DNA from: Nemertoderma westbladi
Taxonomy: Eukaryota; Xenacoelomorpha; Nemertodermatida; Nemertodermatidae
Direction of reading: 5' to 3'
Assembly: GCA_032718475.1 (NCBI GenBank)
Contig: JAUCBJ010003105.1
Location: forward strand, 1-44,095
DNA length: 44,095 bases
Shown: one piece after another, positions 31,137-41,598 of the stretch
Layout of the letters: every line of letters starts with the position of its first letter
Numbering within the stretch: position 1 is the stretch's first letter
Position numbers and translations under genes: made by a program
Notes under the pieces: generated by a model
Database searches by the model: none
Told to the model about the DNA's origin: nothing
Seen by the model: only the letters and a program-made list of their open reading frames with translations

Positions 31137-33078
31137 TTAAACTGTCCGTAAACCTGTCTGCAAACCTGTCCGTAAACCTGTCCGTAAACCTGTCTGCAAA
31201 CCTGTCCGCAAACTTGTCCGCAAACCAGTCCTCAAACCTGTTCGCAAACCAGTCCGTAAACCTGTCCGCAAACCTGTCTGAAAACCTGTCTGCAAACCTG
31301 TCTGCAAACCAGTCCGCAAACCTGTCCGTAAACCTATCCGCAAACCTGTCCGCAAACCAGTCCGCAAACTTGTCCGCAAACCAGTCCTCAAACCTGTTCG
31401 CAAACCAGTCCGTAAACATGTCTGCAAACCTGTCCGTAAACCTGTCCGCAAACCTGTCCGTAAACCTGTCCGCAAACCTGTTCGTAAACCTATCCGCAAA
31501 CCTGTCCTCAAACCAGTCCGCAAACCTGTCTGCAAACCTGTCCGCAAACCTGTCCGCAAACCTGTCCTGCAAACCTGTCCGCAAACCTGTCCGTAAACCT
31601 GTCCGCAAACCTGTCCGTAAACGTGTCCGCAAACCTGTTCGTAAACCTGTCCGTAAAACCTGTCCGTAACACCTGTCCGCAAACCTGTCTGCAAACCGGT
31701 CCGCAAACCTGTCCGCAAACCTGTCCGCAAACCTGTCCTGCAAACCTGTCCGCAAACCTGTCCGTAAACCTGTCCGCAAACCTGTCCGTAAACGTGTCCG
31801 CAAACCTGTTCGTAAAGCTGTCCGTAAAAACTGTCCGTAACACTTGTCCGCAAACTTGTCTGTAAACCGGTCCGTAAACCTGTCCGCAAACCTGTCTGTA
31901 AGCCTGTCCGCAAACCAGTCCGTAAACCTGTCTGCAAACCTGTCCGTAAACCTGTCCGCAAACCTGTCCGTAAACCTGTCCTCAAACCTGTCTGCAAACC
32001 TGTCCGTAAACCTGTCCGTAAACCTGTCCGTAAACTTGTCTGCAAACCTGTCCGCAAACTTGTGCGCAAACCAGTCCTCAAACCTGTCCGTAAACCTGTC
32101 CGTAAACCTGTCCGTAAACCTGTCCGTAAACTTGTCTGCAAACCAGTCCTCAAACCTGTCCGTAAACCTTTCCGTAAACCTGTCTGCAAACCTGTCCGTA
32201 AACCTGTCTACAAACCTGTCTGCAAACCTGTCTGCAAACCTGTCCGTAAACCTGTCCGCAAACCTGTCTGCAAACTGTCCGTAAACCTGTCCGCAAACCT
32301 GTCCGTAAACCTGTCTGCAAACCTGTCCGCAAACCTGTCCGCAAACCTGTCCGTAAACCTGTCTGCAAACCTGTCCGCAAACTTGTCCGCAAACCAGTCC
32401 TCAAACCTGTTCGCAAACCAGTCCGTAAACATGTCTGCAAACCTGTCCGTAAACCTGTCCGCAAACCTGTCCGTAAACCTGTCCTCAAACCTGTCTGCAA
32501 ACCTGTCCGTAAACCTGTCCGTAAACCTGTCCGTAAACCTGTCTGCAAACCTGTCCGCAAACTTGTCCGCAAACCAGTCCTCAAACCTGTTCGCAAACCA
32601 GTCCGTAAACCTGTCTGCAAACCTGTCCGTAAACCTGTCCGCAAACCTGTCCGTAAACCTGTCCTCAAACCTGTCTGCAAACCTGTCCGTAAACCTGTCC
32701 GTAAACCTGTCCGTAAACTTGTCTGCAAACCTGTCCGCAAACTTGTGCGCAAACCAGTCCTCAAACCTGTCCGTAAACCTGTCCGTAAACCTGTCCGTAA
32801 ACTTGTCTGCAAACCAGTCCTCAAACCTGTCCGTAAACCTTTCCGTAAACCTGTCTGCAAACCTGTCCGTAAACCTATCTACAAACCTGTCTGCAAACCT
32901 GTCTGCAAACCTGTCCGTAAACCTGTCCGCAAACCTGTCTGCAAACTGTCCGTAAACCTGTCCGCAAACCTGTCCGTAAACCTGTCTGCAAACCTGTCCG
33001 CAAACCTGTCTGCAAACCTGTCCGTAAACCTGTCTGCAAACTATCTGTAAACCGGTCCGTAAACCTGTCCGTAAACTG
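31137..33078 (-). repeat. 12-bp repeat, right arm (about 160 copies, inverted)
   Basis: The unit AAACCTGTCCGC (complement of GCGGACAGGTTT) with variants CCGT, CTGC, CCTC and TTCG. Several multi-unit blocks are duplicated, for example about 32040-32270 and 32720-32950. Periodicity of 12 keeps many frames open on both strands (RTGL, SVNL, KPVR, DRFA); these are not genes. Confidence 0.95.
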
Positions 33079-33213
33079 CTGTCCGTTTTACTTTTACGCC
33101 CATTTATAATATACAGTATATCTATAAATTATAAATTGCAGCAAATTGGTCATCGACTTGTTACTTTTTCTATAAAAAGGTATTCTCGAATATTGTAGCT
33201 AGTTCCAGCGTTT

Positions 33214-33756
33214 GTGTAACCTGTATGCTGTAACCTGTTCACTGTAACAGGTATATTGTAACTTGTTTGCTGTAACTTGTTTGCTGTAACCTGTATGCTG
33301 TAACGTGTATGCTGTAACCTGTATGCTGTAACCTGTTCACTGTAACCGGTATGTTGTAACTTGTTTGCTGTAACATGTATGCTATAACCTGTATGTTGTA
33401 ACTTGTATGCTGTAATCTGTTCACTGTAACCGGTATGTTGTAACTTGTTTGCTGTAACCTGTATGCTGTAACCTGTATGTTGTAACTTGTATGCTGTAAC
33501 CTGTTCACTGTAACCGGTATGTTGTAACTTGTTTTCTGTAACCTGTATGTTGTAACCTTTATGTTGTAACTTGTATGCTGTAACCTGTTCACTGTAACCG
33601 GTATGTTGTAACTTGTTTGCTGTAACATGTATGCTATAACCTGTATGTTGTAACTTGTATGCTGTAATCTGTTCACTGTAACCGGTATGTTGTAACTTGT
33701 TTGCTGTAACCTGTATGCTGTAACCTGTATGTTGTAACTTGTATGCTGTAACCTGT
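33214..33756 (-). repeat. 14-bp satellite, inverted and diverged copy
   Basis: The unit ATGCTGTAACCTGT is the complement of the 28011-29076 unit, with many variants (GTTCACTGTAACCG, TTGCTGTAACTT). A block beginning CTGTTCACTGTAACCGGTAT recurs several times. It ends exactly where the first 5605-bp unit begins. Confidence 0.92.
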
Positions 33757-34985
33757 TTGTTCGCGCTTTCAGACCTTTAGCAGTTTAACCTGCCAATTTT
33801 AGGTGTCCTCTTGTTTATAAATCGACTTTAGCCTATAACAATTATTTAATGCACATGAAGTAACATTAGCCGAAGGCAGTCTATGCGCGATCATTCACCC
33901 ACAGTTAAGGGAGACTGGATTCGGGTGCTTTGAAGTTATTGCGTTGCAGACCTACTGTATTATTCGATTGATCGTTACTATATAATCTCTGACAATATTA
34001 TTCACTTTCGGGGAAATATTAACAGTTCCTTTAGGATGTGGCGTTTTAAGTATAAAACAGAGTTATGACTTATACTAAACACAACGAGATGGCTAATGAT
34101 TTTCGTAAATAGCGCATTCTTTAGGAGATGCTTTATTATCTGTCACACTACTGCACACGACTTCACACTGCTGCACACTGATCTGCCGACCGTCACTGAA
34201 TTTGACCATATATAAGGAGGATTGCAACTGACACATGTAGGGATTATGAAATAGCATTTAATGCACACTAAAACCACTGTAATGTAAGTCGCAATTGCTA
34301 CCGGTAACAGGTCCCTCTTACCTTCAGTAATCAAGAAGATTGGGGTTTTATGATTATTTATCGATATTCTCCAAATATAACAACATATCCATCAACATAT
34401 TACAATTAATAACAGACAGTAAAATAATGCAGTTTTGTTATACAGCAATGTTTCAGGTCAGATGTGTGACCGTAGATGAGTTGAGATAATAGATTTACAT
34501 TCTTATAATCAAAGCCGTCTAATGTTGGCCAAAGTCTGAAACTTCTAACACAGAAGTACAGAATAATTTCCAAGCAGTTGTTCTCGCTCAGAAAGGTAAA
34601 CAAAGACCGTAATGCATTGCACGGTTTTCCGTAGGCCTCTGTGCAAGATAAAATGAAAATCGCTCTGATTGGCCGAGCGAGCTGAACAAAGAAGTTCCAC
34701 ATCGGCAGTAAATCAGCTGACAGATTTCGTCATCTGAACTACACTCTATTTAGAGTATTTGGCGTATTGCGGCATAAAATGGCTTGTTATGTCCGCTAAA
34801 ACACCTACAGGGTACATTGCGGAGAAAATGGCTTGTTATGTCCGCTAAAACAACTAAACAGTTCATTGCGGAGATAATGACTGGTTATATCTGCAAAAGC
34901 TTTTACACCGCTCCCAGAAAATGGGATTTAATTCTATAAAATATAAAAAATCACAGTTTCTAAAATATAAAAATACTCTAAACAG
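33757..34985 (-). repeat. LTR-like non-coding block, copy 1
   Basis: Occurs again at 39362-40590 with about 16 differences by eye (about 1.3%). On the minus strand it holds a CCAAT box, TATATA and, about 75 bp further, AATAAA, the spacing of a promoter followed by a poly(A) signal in an LTR. Three imperfect tandem copies of a roughly 60-bp motif (ATTGCGG, AAAATGGCTTGTTATGTCCG) lie at about 34765-34915. Exact TG...CA ends could not be fixed. Confidence 0.45.
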
Positions 34986-35993
34986 TTAGTCTTTCTTACG
35001 CGAACGGCGTTTACGCAATTTTTTGAGGCTAGCAAGAGTCCTTTTCTCTTTGGGGCGAGCCACTTTACTAGGAGGGCTATAACTCCTGGGTGAAGGGTGC
35101 AATACAATTGCATCGGAAGGTTTAGGATTACGGTCGGTGTATCCGCCGGTCGAGGTACCCGGTTGATCGATATCAACCTCAGTGGAGTGAGGTCGAACAA
35201 CCTTCAGAGTGCGTTTCAGTACAGCAGCTCTTACTGGTCCCTGACGAGTCGTTTGCACGAGAGCGGTAGGTGGACCGTGAGTAGTGAGAAATTTCCTCGG
35301 TTTGATGGTTCTTTCTAACTCGCGTTCTCGGGCTCTATATTCATAGGGTCGTCTATGAACTTCCTGTAGCTCTGGATGCGAGTTGATGAACAAATCGCCA
35401 TATTCCGGATCTTGACGAATGAAGTTGATCAAGTTATAGGAATTAAGATCGTTGGGATTAATGTTCCTGAGATATTTACGAACAAATTTGGTTGAAATAC
35501 TCTCGCCAATACGCTTCATTAGTTCGTAACTCGGTGTGCGAGATTTTTGTTCAACAGACGCGAATAGATAAGGGTGGAATGCATAAACTCCTTCGTAGGC
35601 GCGTCCAGGGTAATAGCGATGACGTGACTCACAATGTAAATCCGCGTTCGCTTCCCAGGCTCGGATGTAGCGTAGGGTAATCATTTCATCTCCCTTTTCC
35701 AGATCGCGGTTGAAAGGGCAATCAAAACTTGCATGTCCTTTAAACTGACAATGATGGCATTGAGTCATAAATTGGGGGCAGACTGCGAAAATGTGCAAGT
35801 TATTGAGTCTACAATACGCACAATAGATCTCCATTGTAGGCTGTTCATGGAAGTAGGAGCAGGGTACGTTGGAGTCTACAGGGGTGAAATGGTCTCGAGA
35901 TGCGCATAATCGGCAACGTTTCCTAGAGTCATAATTGGCATGCCGATAATCGTACGCGGTGAGACATTGTGGACCCTGATACCATTCTAGGAC
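34986..35993 (-). CDS. zinc-knuckle ORF following an in-frame TAA, copy 1
   Basis: The frame is the same as that of the upstream 1080-codon ORF and is open for 335 codons directly after its TAA. The first ATG is at 35834, giving a 282-residue product if it is initiated separately. The N-terminal third carries a canonical CCHC knuckle (CHHCQFKGHASFDC, spacing C-2-C-4-H-4-C). It is preceded by CAYCRLNNLHIFAVC (C-2-C-5-H-4-C) and, before the ATG, by a further CxxCxxxxH segment, so starting at the ATG would lose part of the array. The C terminus is very basic (KKLRKRRSRKKD), suiting nucleic-acid or nuclear binding. It could be made by stop readthrough, splicing, re-initiation, or be the severed tail of a nonsense-mutated gene. 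I do not recognise the family beyond Gag/nucleocapsid-like zinc knuckles. Confidence 0.6.
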   Translation of the reverse strand, partial: VLEWYQGPQCLTAYDYRHANYDSRKRCRLCASRDHFTPVDSNVPCSYFHEQPTMEIYCAYCRLNNLHIFAVCPQFMTQCHHCQFKGHASFDCPFNRDLEKGDEMITLRYIRAWEANADLHCESRHRYYPGRAYEGVYAFHPYLFASVEQKSRTPSYELMKRIGESISTKFVRKYLRNINPNDLNSYNLINFIRQDPEYGDLFINSHPELQEVHRRPYEYRARERELERTIKPRKFLTTHGPPTALVQTTRQGPVRAAVLKRTLKVVRPHSTEVDIDQPGTSTGGYTDRNPKPSDAIVLHPSPRSYSPPSKVARPKEKRTLASLKKLRKRRSRKKD

Positions 35994-38900
35994 TTAGTCG
36001 TTGTCACTGCTCCGAGGTGCGGTGGGCTGAATCTCCTCGGATTCTAAGCATATTGGTTCGTCTTCCAATTGCATAGCTGAGGTAGGTGTGGCTGTCTCCA
36101 CAAGCGAACCCAGTGTCTGAACTTCCACGATAGAATAACCCGTGGGGATTCGAGGTCTTTGTATAACAGAGGAATGTAAGTTCTGTATACAAACGTCCTT
36201 GAAAATGGCGAATCCAGCCCTGTCCAACTTCTCAGCAGCTGAGTCTCTTAGGCTGAGCTTGGTCAGAGCGCGGTCCTTGAACTGACTATCAACGTTACGG
36301 AACGGAGTCAGAAAGCGCCTGAAGCATTCGAAGCGGATGAATTTATTGTGTTCATCTAGCTTGGCGAGTTTGGTTCCAAGTATTAAGGGATGGGCGCATA
36401 TAGTTCGACTGCACACATCGGCTAGCCAACCGGCAAGTGCGGCGTTTTCGAAGATAGTGTATATAGCTAATGAGGGACGAAGTGGAACACTCATGAAGCT
36501 ATACACGATGCCAGGTGCGGTTAATGGTCCGTCAAAGTATAATCGAGAATAATGATCTCCATATACTTGTTGATAGTTGATAGGGTTTCCGACTTTGAAA
36601 TTCCATCCGTATTCTTGAAAGGCAAGATGTCCGATGGAAGTTCGTTGTACTTTATTGATGCCGCTGGGTGTATTGGCATACATAGTTCGGAAGAAACCTC
36701 GGCCTTCTGCCCAGGGAGCAATCAGCTGAGTATCTACGAAAAGATAAGGGATATTCTCCATGTTCCTAAAGTCGTTTTGGAGATCTCCATAAACAGCTGA
36801 GCCGATTTTAAGGATTCTTTCGTTAAACAACATCTCAAGCACGGGCTGAGGTAACATCGATCCATCGATACCCATGGCCGGTTTGCGCTCGGTGTCGGTG
36901 ACGTAACGCTGCGCGAGTTCGAATTGTCCATGTCGGAGTTTCTTTTGTATCTCGGTGAGGGTCTCAAAAGAATAATCAATCACGTCGGAACACGCTCGAG
37001 TAAACACGTGGGTAGAACCAGCTAGTCCTCGTATATGTATCATGCGCGTAGTTCCCAGTTCTCCAACCGGAACGCTACCTTCGTTATCGTATGTGACAAC
37101 TCCATACATTTCGATAACGTTAAGAGTTTCATTCCACTCTTTAGTGGCGTTTTCTAGGGTCATCCCCACTGGATGCCACAAGGTGGCGCATTCGCTAGCG
37201 TTAGGTAGATCCCTATACTTCAGATACTGTGTAGTATACGTCTCTACATCTCCATATCGTTGTATTCTCTCCTCCTCGAATAACACGTCGAGATTCCAGT
37301 GGACTAATCGAGTTTTGATAAATCCATCGAGATTATACGGAGGTATTATATCCTTCTCTATTCTGGAAACATTGTAGGGTTTTCGGAATGAGTTTACTTT
37401 CACTAACTGATCCAGATGTTTCTGCAGTTGTTCGAGTTCGACAAGATCGAGAGGATTTATTAGTGGTAGAAACCTTAGACTATGTGTAGGATCTTCCGGT
37501 TTTACCATGTAATATTGAGTTAGATTGACATAATAAGGGTGATCTTTGATCCCATAAAACGAGTTTGGTAAAGATCTGGCGCGTATGTTGACCTCATGTA
37601 CCATACGACGGACAAGATCCGCTCGATTGTCCGGAGGTTGAACGAGTATACCGTCGACACGAGCGGCCTCGATTGGCGGACGCTGTAACATAGGAGCGTC
37701 AGCGATAAGATCTCGAGATCTTAGGTTGATATCAACCGGTTGGGGTTGTACCGTTGCAAAGAGTTTGTCTCCGAAATGGGGAACCATCGATGGATGAATG
37801 ATGGTTTTGGAGTAGAGATCCGTCATAAGGATTTGAGCTTCGGGTTGGGCTAAAGCTGCTTCTTCTCTTTCATCCATTTCGATGTGTTTCTCCTCGAGCT
37901 GATTTTCCTCCGCTTGTCGTTGTAAGCGTTCGTCTAAAAACTCTTGTAGAGAATAGGTTCGTCCAAGTTCGATATCTTCCTCGAGGTTCTGGATTTCTCG
38001 ATCGAACTGGGGTAAGGCGAACTCCTTCACCGCTTGGACTTGTTGCTGCAATTTGCGTTTCTCTAAACAATCATAAGTTCCTTTTCCTATCTTCTGCCGA
38101 ATAGCGTCTAACGCATTTCGTACAACGCTCTCCTCGACTTCGGTGACGGGTTGTATCGGGGTTAACCCAGGACGATTGTATGGGTTGAACAGCGATATTA
38201 GATGTCCGCATCCTAATCCGGCTAGGTAGGATGGGCGAATATCTAGCGAGCCCACTACCGGAGTGCCACCGATTAATTGTTCGGGTAACACAAGATCTTT
38301 GAATAGTGAATACAGTTCAGGAGGATCCGTTATACTATTAGGATCAAGAGTTTGAGGTCTCACTAGGGAATGAGGAGGTCTGACCGAATATTCCGGAACT
38401 CTGATCATGGGTTTATTCAAGGATCGTTTGAGGCAAGCGATCGTAGGTGATACGTCAAACAAGTTTCGCTCGAAACTCCCATAAGTATAGCGAGTAAAAC
38501 TGTGTTTAGCGCAACGTCTCCGCGGATGTTTATGTCTTTCCGTTTGTTGGTTGGGTCTAAGGCATTCATCGCAATAATACCAAAGACACACGTCCTGTAG
38601 AGGAAACGCGGGTGACCGCTCTCCAATTTTACAATATTCCTCCATCTGTTCGAAGCTATCCGGGACAACAGGTAGCGGTCGATCGGCGGTAAGATACATC
38701 ATAGTGAAATAGAGCCGTTTGAGTTCTATCATAGGGTCATGATGTATACCTTGAGGATATCGAGTTTCTAGATTTTGTTGGCTGGCAATATTGAGATATG
38801 TTTCTCTCAAGAATTCCAGATATTCGTTGAAGTCACTGCGTTTATCCGGCTCTTCAACGTCTTCTCCTTCGAGTCGGTTTCGAATAGAATTATCGTGTTC

Positions 38901-39131
38901 GATTCTCGGTTTATCGTTCCGACTCCGCTGGGTATGATATTTAAAGATAACCATTTCCCTTTCGGTGTCTACATCGTCCGTATCGTGTAAATCGATAGGA
39001 TGGCCAGTAGTTAAGAAGTCCATATACGTACCATTACGATGCGTATAGCGAGCGGTGAATTTTCTATAGTCCAATTCACGTGTGAGTTGTTCCTTGGACA
39101 TTGGTGGTTCGATATAACGGCCATCGGCCAT
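35994..39131 (-). CDS. large unrecognised protein of the tandem unit, copy 1
   Basis: About 1045 residues from ATG 39131 (MADGRYIEPP), the likeliest start. An in-frame upstream start at 39236 would add a hydrophobic leader that looks untranslated. No internal stop. Visible features: acidic N-terminal part, a Cys/His cluster (CDEC, then H-x-H, C and H, about residues 187-210 from this start), a Glu/Arg/Gln-rich helical region (about 365-445), and a long C-terminal half rich in aromatic residues without catalytic motifs I can name. I see no polymerase, protease or integrase signature. The size and downstream zinc-knuckle ORF suggest a structural (capsid/Gag-like) protein, but that is inference. 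It ends in an acidic tail and TAA. Confidence 0.6.
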   Translation of the reverse strand: MADGRYIEPPMSKEQLTRELDYRKFTARYTHRNGTYMDFLTTGHPIDLHDTDDVDTEREMVIFKYHTQRSRNDKPRIEHDNSIRNRLEGEDVEEPDKRSDFNEYLEFLRETYLNIASQQNLETRYPQGIHHDPMIELKRLYFTMMYLTADRPLPVVPDSFEQMEEYCKIGERSPAFPLQDVCLWYYCDECLRPNQQTERHKHPRRRCAKHSFTRYTYGSFERNLFDVSPTIACLKRSLNKPMIRVPEYSVRPPHSLVRPQTLDPNSITDPPELYSLFKDLVLPEQLIGGTPVVGSLDIRPSYLAGLGCGHLISLFNPYNRPGLTPIQPVTEVEESVVRNALDAIRQKIGKGTYDCLEKRKLQQQVQAVKEFALPQFDREIQNLEEDIELGRTYSLQEFLDERLQRQAEENQLEEKHIEMDEREEAALAQPEAQILMTDLYSKTIIHPSMVPHFGDKLFATVQPQPVDINLRSRDLIADAPMLQRPPIEAARVDGILVQPPDNRADLVRRMVHEVNIRARSLPNSFYGIKDHPYYVNLTQYYMVKPEDPTHSLRFLPLINPLDLVELEQLQKHLDQLVKVNSFRKPYNVSRIEKDIIPPYNLDGFIKTRLVHWNLDVLFEEERIQRYGDVETYTTQYLKYRDLPNASECATLWHPVGMTLENATKEWNETLNVIEMYGVVTYDNEGSVPVGELGTTRMIHIRGLAGSTHVFTRACSDVIDYSFETLTEIQKKLRHGQFELAQRYVTDTERKPAMGIDGSMLPQPVLEMLFNERILKIGSAVYGDLQNDFRNMENIPYLFVDTQLIAPWAEGRGFFRTMYANTPSGINKVQRTSIGHLAFQEYGWNFKVGNPINYQQVYGDHYSRLYFDGPLTAPGIVYSFMSVPLRPSLAIYTIFENAALAGWLADVCSRTICAHPLILGTKLAKLDEHNKFIRFECFRRFLTPFRNVDSQFKDRALTKLSLRDSAAEKLDRAGFAIFKDVCIQNLHSSVIQRPRIPTGYSIVEVQTLGSLVETATPTSAMQLEDEPICLESEEIQPTAPRSSDND

Positions 39132-39361
39132 AAATAACGGCCATAAATAAAACTGACAGAAATAAATAAGCTCTAAAAGAAACAAGGGGTATACTGTCCC
39201 TAATCTCTTAAACAGCCTACCAATATACAATATCACAATCGAAATAATACTGGTACCAGTAAGTACCGGTTCGGGTGGTTAGGTAGTTAGGCCTACAGGT
39301 TACCGTCCGACCGGTACAGTCGAATTTATTGCCTACGTGCAATCAAAACAAAAATATATTA
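39132..39361 (-). other. leader region between LTR-like block and large ORF
   Basis: On the minus strand this follows the second copy's LTR-like block. A small duplication (TTTATGGCCGTTA twice) precedes the ATG. No tRNA-primer-binding site was recognised. Confidence 0.4.
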
Positions 39362-40590
39362 TTGTTCGCGCTTTCAGACCTTTAGCAGTTTAACCTGCCA
39401 ATTTTAGGTGTCCTCTTGTTTATAAATCGACTTTAGCCTATAACAATTATTTAATGCACATGAAGTAACATTAGCCGAAGCCAGTCTATGCGCGATCATT
39501 CACCCACATTTAAGGGAGACTGAATTCGGGTGCTTTGAAGTTATTGCGTTGCAGACCTACTGTATTATTCGATTGATCGTTACTATATAATCTCTGACAA
39601 TATTATTCACTTTCGGGGAAATATTAACTGTTCCTTTAGGACGTGGCGCTTTAAGTATAAAACAGAGTTATGACTTATACTAAACACAATGAGATGGCTA
39701 ATGATTTTCGTAAATAGCGCATTCTTTAGGAGATGCTTTATTATCTGTCACACTACTGCACACGACTTCACACTGCTGCACACTGATCTGCCGACCGTCA
39801 CTGAATTTGACCATATATAAGGAGGATAGTAACTGACACATGTAGGGATTATGAAATAGCATTTAATGCACACTAAAACCACTGTAATGTAAGTTGCAAT
39901 TGCTACCGGTAACAGGTCCCTCTTACCTTCAGTAATCAAGAAGATTGGGGTTTTATGATTATTTATCGATATTCTCCAAATATAACAACATATCCATCAA
40001 CATATTACAATTAATAACAGACAGTAAAATAATGCAGTTTTATTATACAGCAATGTTTCAGGTCAGATGTGTGACCGTAGATGAGTTGAGATATTAGATT
40101 TACGTTCTTATAATCAAAGCCGTCTAATGTTGGCCAAAGTCTGAAACTTCTAACACAGAAGTACAGAATAATTTCCAAGCAGTTGTTCTCGCTCAGAAAG
40201 GTAAACAAAGACCTTAATGCATTGCGCGCTTTTCCGTAGGCCTCTGTGCAAGATAAAATGAAAATCGCTCTGATTGGCCGAGCGAGCTGAACAAAGAAGT
40301 TCCACATCGACAGTAAATCAGCTGACAGATTTCGTCATCTGAACTACACTCTATTTAGAGTATTTGGCGTATTGCGGCATAAAATGGCTTGTTATGTCCG
40401 CTAAAACACCTACAGGGTACATTGCGGAGAAAATGGCTTGTTATGTCCGCTAAAACAACTAAACAGTTCATTGCGGAGAAAATGACTGGTTATATCTGCA
40501 AAAGCTTTTACACCGCTCCCAGAAAATGGGATTTAATTCTATAAAATATAAAAAATCACAGTTTCTAAAATATAAAAATACTCTAAACAG
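39362..40590 (-). repeat. LTR-like non-coding block, copy 2
   Basis: Equivalent to 33757-34985. Relative to the copy 1 ORF it occupies the 5' LTR position, and the copy at 33757 the 3' LTR position. Confidence 0.45.
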
Positions 40591-41598
40591 TTAGTCTTTC
40601 TTACGCGAACAGCGTTTACGCAATTTTTTGAGGCTAGCAAGAGTCCTTTTCTCTTTGGGGCGAGCCACTTTACTAGGAGGGCTATAACTCCTGGGTGAAG
40701 GGTGCAATACAATTGCATCGGAAGGTTTAGGATTACGGTCGGTGTATCCGCCGGTCGAGGTACCCGGTTGATCGATATCAACCTCAGTGGAGTGAGGTCG
40801 AACAACCTTCAGAGTACGTTTCAGTACAGCAGCTCTTACTGGTCCCTGACGAGTCGTTTGCACGAGAGCGGTAGGTGGACCGTGAGTAGTGAGAAATTTC
40901 CTCGGTTTGATGGTTCTTTCTAACTCGCGTTCTCGGGCTCTATATTCATAGGGTCGTCTATGAACTTCCTGTAGCTCTGGATGCGAGTTGATGAACAAAT
41001 CGCCATATTCCGGATCTTGACGAATGAAGTTGATCAAGTTATAGGAATTAAGATCGTTGGGATTAATGTTCCTGAGATATTTACGAACAAATTTGGTTGA
41101 AATACTCTCCCCAACACGCTTCATTAGTTCGTAACTCGGTGTGCGAGATTTTTGTTCAACAGACGCGAATAGATAAGGGTGGAACGCATAAACTCCTTCG
41201 TAGGCGCGTCCAGGGTAATAGCGATGACGTGACTCACAATGTAAATCCGCGTTCGCTTCCCAGGCTCGGATGTAGCGTAGGGTAATCATTTCATCTCCCT
41301 TTTCCAGATCGCGGTTGAAAGGGCAATCAAAACTTGCATGTCCTTTAAACTGACAATGATGGCATTGAGTCATAAATTGGGGGCAGACTGCGAAAATGTG
41401 CAAGTTATTGAGTCTACAATACGCACAATAGATCTCCATTGTAGGCTGTTCATGGAAGTAGGAGCAGGGTACGTTGGAGTCTACAGGGGTGAAATGGTCT
41501 CGAGATGCGCATAATCGGCAACGTTTCCTAGAGTCATAATTGGCATGCCGATAATCGTACGCGGTGAGACATTGTGGACCCTGATACCATTCTAGGAC
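40591..41598 (-). CDS. zinc-knuckle ORF following an in-frame TAA, copy 2
   Basis: Identical layout to copy 1 with five or six base changes by eye, including Ile to Val in the middle and Arg to Cys near the basic tail. All zinc-knuckle Cys and His residues and the preceding TAA are retained. First internal ATG at 41439. Confidence 0.6.
   Translation of the reverse strand, partial: VLEWYQGPQCLTAYDYRHANYDSRKRCRLCASRDHFTPVDSNVPCSYFHEQPTMEIYCAYCRLNNLHIFAVCPQFMTQCHHCQFKGHASFDCPFNRDLEKGDEMITLRYIRAWEANADLHCESRHRYYPGRAYEGVYAFHPYLFASVEQKSRTPSYELMKRVGESISTKFVRKYLRNINPNDLNSYNLINFIRQDPEYGDLFINSHPELQEVHRRPYEYRARERELERTIKPRKFLTTHGPPTALVQTTRQGPVRAAVLKRTLKVVRPHSTEVDIDQPGTSTGGYTDRNPKPSDAIVLHPSPRSYSPPSKVARPKEKRTLASLKKLRKRCSRKKD

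Larger units (their letters stand above)
29979..33101. mobile_element. inverted-repeat element with expanded 12-bp arms
   Basis: A perfect 21-bp inverted match (GTAAAACGGACAGCAGTTTA plus C at 29988-30008, complement at 33071-33091), extended by about 9 imperfect bases, bounds the region. Directly inside each end lies the same 12-bp satellite in opposite orientation. The left arm is short (about 150 bp) and the right arm very long (about 1.94 kb). The roughly 980-bp centre holds poly(C) tracts and no convincing gene. This looks like a TIR element or hairpin-type satellite cassette whose right subterminal repeat expanded. Target duplications were not identified. Confidence 0.65.
33757..39361 (-). 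mobile_element. 5605-bp tandem unit, copy 1 (candidate LTR/Gag-like or virus-derived element)
   Basis: The whole unit recurs at +5605 bp with no length difference across the 4.7 kb visible in both copies. In minus-strand order it has a short leader (39361-39132), a long ORF (to 35994), an in-frame TAA, a zinc-knuckle ORF (35993-34986) and about 1.2 kb of non-coding DNA (34985-33757). That last part contains CCAAT (near 34667), TATATA (34207-34216) and AATAAA (34137-34132), a U3-R-U5-like order. No reverse transcriptase, integrase, transposase or polymerase was found. A Gag-only non-autonomous LTR element, an endogenised viral segment or a duplicated host gene are all possible. Confidence 0.6.

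Noticed and set aside
31111-32955. RTGL, SVNL, KPVR and DRFA repeat ORFs as proteins
   Set aside because: They appear on both strands and in several frames because a 12-bp unit lacks stops.
28011-33756. Telomeric repeat
   Set aside because: Units of 14 and 12 bp do not match TTAGGG-type repeats and lie among genes in both orientations.
34143-34702. Small ORFs in the LTR-like block as accessory genes
   Set aside because: They are short, appear in both copies only because the blocks are nearly identical, and carry no motif.
35994-39236. Assigning the large ORF to a named virus or retroelement family
   Set aside because: No diagnostic polymerase, protease, integrase or capsid motif could be identified by reading; zinc knuckles alone are not enough.
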